64,000 nt of DNA from Medicago truncatula (Eukaryota > Streptophyta > Magnoliopsida > Fabales > Fabaceae): the NCBI RefSeq assembly GCF_003473485.1, contig NC_053048.1, positions 35,770,755 to 35,834,754 on the forward strand, read 5' to 3'. The notes beneath the pieces are model-generated. The model was not told the origin of the DNA and made no database searches. It saw only the letters and a program-made list of their open reading frames with translations. Made by a program: the position numbers and the translations under genes. This document shows, one piece after another, positions 56,034 to 64,000 of this stretch (position 1 is the first letter of the stretch; each line of letters opens with the position of its first letter).

Positions 56034-56445
56034 GTTAAATATGTTTTTGGTTGTTATAAATATATTAAATTTTTGTTTTAGTTTCTCTAAATTTTTCCTT
56101 CAACGTTTAGTCCTAATAATATTTTCAATTATCACTTTTGATCCCTATTTTTAAGTCACTTGTGTATTTTTTGATGTAGTATACTGTGCAGATCTCTCCA
56201 AAAAAAAATTAAATTTTTTCATAAAATATAAATTAAATATGAATTTTTAACTGCATAAAATATACAAAAATTCATATTTAATTCATGTTTTTGTTAAACA
56301 ATTGTAATTTTTGTGAGAGGTTCTTATAATATTATAAACTTTTTTGCAAAATTTTATTCAAAAATATGAATTATACATGTGAGTATACTTAAAAGGAGGG
56401 ACAAAAATGGGGATTGAAAATATTATAGATACTAAAAATAAATGT
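56034..56445. mobile_element. MITE related to 59519-60004, worn
   Basis: Left end GGTTAAATATGTTTTTGGTT is the same as the start of the 59519 element. The right half has the matching GGACAAAAATGGGGATTGAAAAT stretch, but the outer right end is eroded. No clear target duplication. Confidence 0.6.
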
Positions 56446-56526
56446 AATAGACGAGTTACATTGGACACCGACGAAGATTCAAACCAAAATTCCAAAGAAG
56501 AGCACGCTTATAATTCTTAAACATTA

Positions 56527-56748
56527 CTCCTTTCCTCCTTAATTATAAGCTCCTAGAAAAAAAGTTTAGTCCACAAATATAAGTCTCTATACAAATGTGC
56601 ACATTTATTTTTTTTTTTCTTACACATATATACAAACAAAAGACAACTTAGTAAATTCACACATAAACTAGAAAAATTAAATACATTATCAATTTTTCTT
56701 AATATTTGTAAAATTAGTCAAAGAGCTTATAATAAGGGACGAAGGGAA
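56527..56748. mobile_element. Stowaway-like MITE, about 222 bp
   Basis: Ends CTCCTTTCCTCCTTAATTATAAGC and, read inward from the right, TTCCCTTCGTCCCTTATTATAAGC are imperfect inverted repeats of the Tc1/mariner Stowaway type. A TA precedes the left end; the right TA is not kept. Confidence 0.6.
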
Positions 56749-57680
56749 TTCCCTTGGAAAAAAAAGGGATAGAGTGAATATTAACTAACATCTTAACTTA
56801 ATTAAGTACTCATTCCGATCACAATTACAAATAAAAAAAATTAATTTTTGTATTCATTGAATATTGTATGTATTTGGTCTATAATATAGACCAAATACAT
56901 TAACTTTCAATGAATTTAAAAGTGGTGTTTTGTTTATAAATATGCCGTGGGAGAGCGGTTAATACTTTTATCGAAAAAATAAAGCATTTGATAGAATTTA
57001 AATTTAATAATTAGATAACTTACGCTCTTAAAACACATGTTAAGCAGTGATTCTATTAATTAATTAATACATGAATACATAATAGTACAACTTTACCTCT
57101 CTCACACATTATATATTTTTGGGGATTCTCAATAAAAGAAAGGGAATTTATTTATCTCTATGTATCCCACGTAGGATCCGATCATTATTTTGTTGCAACT
57201 TGCAAGTGCAAGGACGTTAGGGTGTTGGCTAATAGATTGGCGGCCTATATCACCCAAAATATCTCTCTAATCTTTGAGAATCTATGCTTACATTCTATAC
57301 ATACAATATATGCTCCTAATATAGTAACATTTTTTTTTTACAAAATTACATAACTTTATTTAGGGTTAAATTATATTATTTTTTGAGGTGGGGTTAATTG
57401 TTATTTTGTCCATCTAAATATATCGACTTTAATTTTTGATCTCCTAAAAATTTCATCCAATAATTATTCTTTGAACTTTTTCATCTTCAACCTTGATCTT
57501 CGTTGTTAATTGTGTCATTATTTTTTTTGAAGAAGTTAAAATGGAATATATTACTGAAGCTTGGAAATTTTAGCACAAGAAGTGCAAAAACCCCAGCTGA
57601 AAGAGTATCAAATTACACTCATAGAACAAAGGGTAACAAAAATAAAAAAAATAAAAAGATCAAATGGCAAAATCACCCCA
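56749..57680. other. AT-rich intergenic stretch
   Basis: A palindrome (TTTGGTCTATAATATAGACCAAA) at about 56874-56896 lies in a longer imperfect inverted repeat with ATTCATTGAA ends (56852-56925). No gene seen. Confidence 0.45.
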
Positions 57681-57683
57681 TTA

Positions 57684-58842
57684 TAGATAAATACCCAGAC
57701 AAGGTAAAGGGTTCAACCACCACAAATGGTAGGAAAAAGCAAAGGTAGGACGGTTCGCTTTCAGCCACCAGTATGATTGAAATTTAATTTTATCTAGTAA
57801 TTGATTGAACGAGGCCTCTTTTTGATGAAAGACCCGAGTGTTTCTTTCTATCCAAATCACCCACACAAGAAAGCCATATGAGATTAAAAGCTGAGCGGTT
57901 GCTTTTGGAAAACCCGCCTAAGGTGCCAAATTGATACAAATGATCTGACGCATGTTCAGGAAACACTAAATGGAACCTAAGCCAGTGAAAAATACCATAC
58001 AACAGTTTACCAAAAAAATCACAAGAGAAGAATAAGTGTTCTACGTCTTCTAACATGCCACATCCGCCCACACAAACTTAAGCATTTGATTGTATAATTT
58101 GTCTTTTAACTAAATTGTCTGTTGTTGGTAATCTATTACGAAGCAGACGCCAAGCAAAGAGACTGACTTTTAAAGGCACTTCCTTATTTCAAATTTCAGT
58201 TATGTGATCAGCTGTCAAGTTGTTATTTGTTGATGACAACAAGTAATTATAAGCACTTGTGACGTTATATTTGTTGGATGAATGTAAATGCCAAATCCAC
58301 CTGTCAGAATGATTAGACTGCAAAACAATATTAGTTAAAATATCACAACACTCCCGCACCTTCTCCTCCTCCCAATGTAACAACCGACGCCGCCACTTCC
58401 AAGCTTCACCCTCCTCCCCCCACCCAAGTGAATACATTTCAGCCACCGTTGCCATTTTATTAGTAGCAAGATCAAAAAGGCGACTAAAGCTATTTTTCAA
58501 AACCATGCCATCAATCCAAGGATCCCACCAAAATAAAGTTTGTGTACCATCTCCTACCTCTCGCCCAACATTAGCATCAAACCACCGACCACTTCCCACA
58601 CCAGCCTCATTTTTAATATTAATCAAATTATTCCACCAAACAGAGTTAAATTGCCCCTCCTCATCGATTATTCCTCCTACCTCCCCGTATCGTGATGCTA
58701 AAACTCTATACCACAAACTCTTATTTTCAACCCTAATCCTCCAACACCATTTAACAAGTAACGCCAAATTAAACTCCCTTATTCTCCGCACCCCCAACTC
58801 TATACAAATGATCTGACACATGTTCAGGAAACACTAAATGGA
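57684..58842 (-). mobile_element. Broken LINE (L1-type) fragment, C-terminal half
   Basis: On the minus strand 58821-58189 is open (about 210 residues): RT C-terminal region with GVRRIREFNLALLVKWCWR, LWYRVLASRYG, DGTQTLFWWDPW. After a stop the zf-RVT region continues in 58188-57684: PLKVSLFAWRLLRNRLP, GGCGMLEDVEHLFFSC, then SFNQLLDKIKFQSYWWLKA and the end LPCLGI. At least two breaks. It is related to, but clearly older than, the LINE piece at 45181. Its 5' (right) end carries an extra 42-bp copy of an internal segment (see findings). Confidence 0.85.
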
Positions 58843-58937
58843 GTTTAATTACAAAGATAACTTTGTAATTTAAATAGAATATATTTTTTATCATGGCAAT
58901 AGCAAGTGTTCACCAAACACAGAATATGATAAAATAA

Positions 58938-59111
58938 GAGTCCTGTTAACCGGTGCCCCCGGGGCACGGATTAAGGAATCCAAAAAAGGAAAATTTCAAT
59001 AAAAAATAACACTTTTTGACTTTTGAGAAATTGATTACACAATTTCCGATGCAAAAACTACTATATTTGCTTTCTTAACTAGTACCCCGAAGGCACCGGT
59101 TAACATTAGCC
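58938..59111. mobile_element. Short Mutator-like MITE, 174 bp
   Basis: Left end GAGTCCTGTTAACCGGTGCC, right end read inward GGCTAATGTTAACCGGTGCC. ATAAAATAA (9 bp) at 58929-58937 and 59112-59120. No coding. Confidence 0.8.
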
Positions 59112-59120
59112 ATAAAATAA

Positions 59121-59509
59121 TGCTATCATCTTTTTATCAAGTGTGCACCAAACGCATGACAAGATAAATGTTTATCCTATCACTATCATATCATATCCTT
59201 ATCCAGTTTCTTATCCTATCATGTTTCTATCATATCATGCGCACCAAACGGACTCTAGACGTACCTGATATAAATTATGTGTGAGAGGTACATGTGGCTA
59301 CACTATGTTCATTTGACTCATCGTCCTCTAATCAATCTAACTCAACAAGTTATTCTTAAAGGTGAAAAATAATATTCAAGAGTATATGAGAACCTGACAT
59401 AGATTGGAATCTGTAAACATTCCAATTTTCGGACTGTTTTTTATTCCTTACTATGTCATCGGACTCTAGCCTTATAAAAAAACAAAATATTAATTTCAAA
59501 ATTGGATCA
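59121..59509. other. Intergenic stretch
   Basis: Has several CACCAAACG and ATCCTATCA words, possibly debris of another small element interrupted by the 174-bp MITE. No gene. Confidence 0.4.
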
Positions 59510-59518
59510 AAGAAACTT

Positions 59519-60004
59519 TGGTTAAATATGTTTTTGGTTCCTATAAATATGTCAACTTTTCGTTTTAGTCTCTCTAAAAAAATTCTTCAACTTTTAGTCC
59601 CTCAAAAATTTTCCATCTTCACTTTTGGTCCTCCTTTAAAGTAAACTCATATGTAGAATTCATATTTTTTTAATGAAATTTTCCATAAAAATACATAATA
59701 TTATAAGAATCTCTCCAAAAAAAAAATAGAATTTTTTAATATGAATTTTTATATTTTTGAAGCTTAAAAATTCATATTTAATTTATGTTTTGTTAAAAAA
59801 TTCTAATTTTTATTGAAACTTTTTTTTACAATATTCTACATATTTCTGCACAATTTCATTAAAAAAAAATACAAAAATTAACTTTAAAATAGGGACCAAA
59901 AATAGTGATTGAAAATTTTATAGGACTAAAAGTTGAAGGAAAATTTTATAGGGACTAAAAAGAAAATTTGGTATATTTATATGGACCAAAAACATAATTA
60001 ACGC
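59519..60004. mobile_element. Mutator-like MITE, 486 bp
   Basis: Left end TGGTTAAATATGTTTTTGGT, right end read inward GCGTTAATTATGTTTTTGGT, with arms of TTTTAGTCYCT type. AAGAAACTT (9 bp) at 59510-59518 and 60005-60013. Same family as 56034. Confidence 0.85.
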
Positions 60005-60239
60005 AAGAAACTTACCCCAAATTAGAAAAAAAAAATTGGTGGATAATGTAGATGACATTCGTATGATCATTTTTGGCGTTGGTTTCACTTAGATCGAACT
60101 CACAGCCAATGATAAGGGAATAAAAATGTGAAATTTATCAACAGAGGAACCCTCAAATTTTGAGAAAAGTAATGAAATGGCTAAAAATTAAATTAGTATA
60201 TTAAAATGACTACCTCAAGGATAGAAACATTGTTGTATC

Positions 60240-60372
60240 ATCCTCGTGCGTATAGCTCAGCAGGTGGGGACACTGCAGTATAAATACAAAGGTTGGGGTT
60301 TGAACCTCATATTTCTAACTTATTCATCTTGAAAAGTGAAGTTATAGTCGTTAGACTACTTGACAAAAAAAT
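60240..60372 (+). mobile_element. tRNA-derived SINE with poly(A)
   Basis: Pol III A-box (TAGCTCAGCAGGTGG) near 60252 and B-box (GGGTTTGAACCTC) near 60296, then a tRNA-unrelated body ending GTTAGACTACTTGAC plus A-run. Flanked by ACATTGTTKTATC at 60227-60239 and 60373-60385 (one mismatch). Confidence 0.85.
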
Positions 60373-60385
60373 ACATTGTTTTATC

Positions 60386-61815
60386 TTTGGAATGTAATTA
60401 GGGATTTTGTGGTTTAAGAATCTTGCTTTCTTGTTCTCATAATGAGCCCAGCCCATTCAAGACAACTATTCTTGAGAATTTATTTTCTCACCCTTAATAC
60501 TTCTCATGCGTCTTTCAAACTTTCAAAAATGTTCTTTAGTTTTTGGATTCAAAATTTCAAATAGAGCTTTTTGACCATTTTCAAAGTGAAAAAAAAAAAT
60601 AGACACAGTCGTTTTCGCCACGGTTCAACCATGGTAAGTACTTCAAATTTTAGGATCCAAATGTCCCCTTTACATGATTCGAACCCCTCTTGCGCCAAAA
60701 AATTATGGGGAAAAATATGAAATTTAACTTTGACACGAGAAAGGTTTGAAGCATGTAAAATGGGTGTTTGGATAAACTCATTTTGAATTTCAGAATCCAA
60801 AAATTCAGAGGCATTTTTGGGTTTTCGAAAGCTGCGTGGGAAACATGGAGAGTGGAAAAAGAAATTATATGTATTTTTCTACTTTTAACTGCACGGGTGC
60901 GTTATAGTAAATCTGAAGAAGGGAAGGTGTGAATGGAAGGTCTGTTGATTAGAAGATGAAAAAAAAGGTAGTATTCACATACAGGACTGTGAATGGCTCC
61001 AGGGACGAAAATTAATTTGGCCCAATTCAGATGATAGATTACAACAGAAAAAATATGAGGTTTAGAAAGCAGTTTGGCTCATATATCTTTTTCTATTAGT
61101 TCAAGTTCTAAAGAAAATACTAATCATTAGTTCCACTCTTCCATAATTAAAATCTTAGTCTCTTAAATAAAAATATTAATTTATTAAACAAAAACTTAAA
61201 TAAAATTAAGGTAACCCATGCTTGAACTATTGTTTATCCTCGAACAATAAGTTTAGTAGAAAGTCTTTTAAGACAGACATTACATAAAAAAAAAAAAAAG
61301 AATAAAAGTTCAATTGTATGTATAAAGTATTGGTAAATTTTAACAATCAAGTGGTCATTTTCTTAAGTTCCTATAATCATATACTCCTTTAAGTTACACG
61401 TCCTCAAGAACTCATGCATTTTTCTCAAAGATCAAGTCCTGCTTATTTTCTTATTATTTTTCTCGATACTAATTTTATTATTTTACTTATTTTCTACCTC
61501 AATTTTCAACAAATGCAAGAACTTGACACATAAATCTTAAGGTACCTTTTTCTCCTAAGTATGCAATTAAACAGTATTTTTAAGTTTTTGAATGATTGAT
61601 GATTTTAATTTGATTGAAATATGCAACTGATAAAAATTCCCTCAAAACAAGGGAGTTCATCACTACAATTAACATTCAAAATCCTATTATGTTCTTAAGC
61701 CTCAGAACTTAACGCCTAAGGATGATGTAATTTCTAAAATATCAAATATTATATCTCTAGCAACAATAGAAGTGATGCACCAACCTATCTTCCTATTCTC
61801 CCTAATTACTATGAG
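60386..61815. other. Intergenic stretch
   Basis: AT-rich, no gene, RNA or clear mobile element recognised. Confidence 0.5.
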
Positions 61816-62979
61816 TGGTTTAATAATTAGTTTGTTATTTTTGGAGGGATTAATGGTATTTTACTATTTTTAATTTGTATCACCACAAAATTTTCTAGAA
61901 AGTACTCTACATTGGACATTTGTGGGCTATTGAAAATATTTTGCCCTTAAAAACTAAACATTTTGATAATCTCTCCACCCGTGATTAGAGTGAAAATTGC
62001 CTCTAGAAGAATTGAAAAAATAAATGAAGTGTATCCTCACTGCCCACCGTACATAGTGTACAATCTATAGGACATGTGACTCCTTTATCTTTTAGACGTA
62101 CACGAGTTGGTAAGCAATTCCTACAGATTCACCGCATAAAGTTTTTTACCTTTTGGGGAATCTTGAGCTTCCGGATTAGATTCCAAGAGCCTTGTACCTT
62201 GAAATGAGATGTATCAAGTAACTCTTGCACACAATACCGGTATGCACTACGAATAAAGTATTCACCATGATTTTTTTTCCTAGATGAGTCGATCTTCCGT
62301 CACTGATGGATAGAGCGGTGTGTTCACTATATTTTCAACTACATGGTGATCAAAGATTGACTGTAGGAAAGGTAGATTCCATTCCTTGCGGTCATGTAGC
62401 ATGCAATCTGAGACTCTTAGATCAGCTAGAGGAAAATGTCCATTAGCATGCGGGATAAGTGTAACATCATTTGCAATCCACTTGTTATACCAAACTGAGA
62501 TATCCTCACCATCACCTATCTTCTATCTACTTTCAACTTTCAGAATAAATTTAGAATTACATATGCTTCGCCATACAAAGCTAGGCTTATGTCCCAAAGT
62601 CGACTCAAAGAAATTGCACCTAGGATAGTATTTTGCCTTATAAAGTCGAGCTACCAACGAATCAGGATTTATCATAAGTCTCCAACCCTGTTTCCCTAAC
62701 ATAGCTAGATTAAAGGTAGGTAGATTTTTGAAACTCATACCTCCATCACTATTGTGCATAGACAATTTATCCCAAGAGAGTCAGTTAATACCTCTACTTT
62801 GACCTCCTGAATTACCCCACCAAAAAGAATTCATCATTCTTTCAATTTCACCAGAAAGAGAGACTGGGAGAGTGAACAAACTCATAAAATAGATAGGGAT
62901 AGATTGGAGCACAAATTTGATTAGAACTTCCAAATTATTTCATGTTGGTTTAATAATTAGTTTTTTATTTTTGGAGGGA
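61816..62979 (-). mobile_element. LINE (L1-type) fragment between 34-bp direct repeats
   Basis: Minus-strand RT C-terminal part: [30 protein letters not shown], a stop where a W is usual after RGIN, LSWDKLSMHNSDGGMSFKNL, FNLAMLGKQGWRL, KAKYYPRCNF, a stop near 62523, then a worn zf-RVT region (PTRVRLKDKGVTCPIDCTLC, EDTLHLFF) to about 62000. TGGTTTAATAATTAGTTT..TTATTTTTGGAGGGA stands at 61816-61849 and 62946-62979 with one difference. A long target duplication is the simplest reading, though no clear poly(A) is left. Confidence 0.75.
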
Positions 62980-63651
62980 ATAGTTCATATTTTATATCAA
63001 CTTGTTTTGGCGGCGTTGTTGTTTTCTTGATATATACAATAAAAAAATTAAATTGATTTCATGTTTTCAAACAGAAACTCATGAATGAGAAACGTTGTAA
63101 GAGTTGTTAGATGCAAACTAAAAAACAAGACAGCTAGCTGCAACTGCAAGCAACAATTTTATATACTAAAAGAAGCATGATTAAGTTGATCAAATGTATT
63201 CCATGAAATATAGCTAATTAAAAAAAGCTCAAAGGGACTGAATAAAAATATTTCAATTTAATTCATACGTGTTCTTATTTTTCATCAAGGACAAAAGGAA
63301 GAAACAGTGATAAGCATTAATTCTTCTTGCCAAAATTTATTGCAATTTGAGTTTTTGACAACAATTTTTTTGAAGGTGCAAGTGTTTAACAATTGATTCA
63401 TAGGGTAGAATTTAATTGAATTTAATGCTTCCTTAGTTGTTGTTCGTCCTCATTATCCCTTTCTTTGTTGAAATCCAGCATATGCTTTTTCTAGATAGTG
63501 TACACATGAACTCAATTATTTGATTGAATGTGCATGATTTGACTTTGTAAGCCCAATTACAGCCAATAATAAAAATAAATCCAAAATACATTGCCGGTGG
63601 AATCCTAAGAATATCTTAAAATTAATGTAGCACATTTATGTCTGTTTTTTA
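62980..63651. other. Intergenic stretch
   Basis: No gene or clear element seen. Confidence 0.5.
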
Positions 63652-63665
63652 ACATAAAAATACAA

Positions 63666-63799
63666 TTATTTTTTTTCAAATAGCTTAGCGACTGGAGAAA
63701 TTCACCTTAAAGATAAAATAGTGGGGTGTCTGGGGTTCAAACCCCGACTCTTGCATACATAATGCATTATCCCTTGCCGAGTGAGTTAAGCTCACGGGG
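63666..63799 (-). mobile_element. tRNA-derived SINE, minus strand
   Basis: Read on the minus strand: GTGAGCTTAACTCACTCGGC (A-box), GGGGTTTGAACCCC (B-box), then a body ending CGCTAAGCTATTTG and an A-run. ACATAAAAATACAA (14 bp) at 63652-63665 and 63800-63813. A different SINE from 60240 in the head, but a similar tail. Confidence 0.87.
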
Positions 63800-64000
63800 A
63801 CATAAAAATACAACTTCTTCTGGTTACATTTATAAATAAAAAACAAATTTTTAAATTCATTCAATTTTTTTTATCAAAGCAATAACATATAAAAGACAGA
63901 AGAGACATGAACCAATACAGTAGAGTCACGAAGTGTAAAACTTATGAAAAGAAAAACCGAATCTATCCCAAGAAAGGAAAAGTTCTAAAAAAAGAGGTGT

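Noticed and set aside
60247-60320. tRNA gene
   Set aside because: A- and B-box only; no acceptor stem or cloverleaf, and target duplications with poly(A) show a SINE.
63690-63795. tRNA gene on minus strand
   Set aside because: Same reasons: SINE with a 14-bp target duplication.

Overview
This is nuclear DNA from a flowering plant: AT-rich, with spliced genes, many MITEs and SINEs, LINE fragments and one very large LTR retrotransposon. The element's type (Ogre/Tat, with an extra ORF before gag), legume-style SINE tails and the gene content point to a papilionoid legume, most like Medicago or a close relative. The species call is inference.

Layout. (1) 1-48.4 kb is a tandem array of kiwellin (ripening-related, secreted cysteine-rich) genes mixed with F-box genes. 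Six kiwellins look intact: 554-1123, 3016-3582, 9747-10316 and 42484-43053 on minus; 33430-33990 and 47563-48129 on plus. Three are broken: 4475-5041, 29705-30282, and 44949-45180, which is fused in frame to a LINE piece. The array grew by duplication of a roughly 12 kb module [F-box, RNase H-like relic, minus kiwellin, foldback element, plus kiwellin, plus kiwellin]. Copy 1 is about 5.7-34.2 kb, including a later 17.7 kb retrotransposon. Copy 2 is about 37.4-48.4 kb. A partial third copy lies at 1-5.6 kb. The F-box gene is whole in copy 2 (37546-38841) and a pseudogene in copy 1 (5850-6480). (2) 11102-28786 is an Ogre-type Ty3/gypsy element with near-identical LTRs and a 5-bp target duplication, inserted in the TATA box of a kiwellin copy. 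Its 3' untranslated region holds two repeat systems: five 28-nt GNRA-capped hairpins with compensatory changes, and a 32/35-bp tandem array. (3) 49262-54362 (minus) is a five-exon AT-hook (AHL) gene whose exons splice in frame to 346 residues; its promoter is near 55.85 kb. (4) 55.9-64 kb has no intact gene: two LINE fragments, several MITEs and two tRNA-type SINEs.

Function. Kiwellins are secreted defence-associated proteins. Their promoters here share a TATA box 70-85 bp before the ATG and a W-box sequence (TTTGACC) 135-235 bp before it, which suggests joint WRKY control; this is inference. The F-box protein would be an SCF substrate receptor. The AHL protein would be a nuclear AT-rich-DNA binding regulator.

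The mobile-element record is clear because the two module copies serve as filled and empty sites. Several elements are Mutator-like MITEs with exact 9-bp target duplications.
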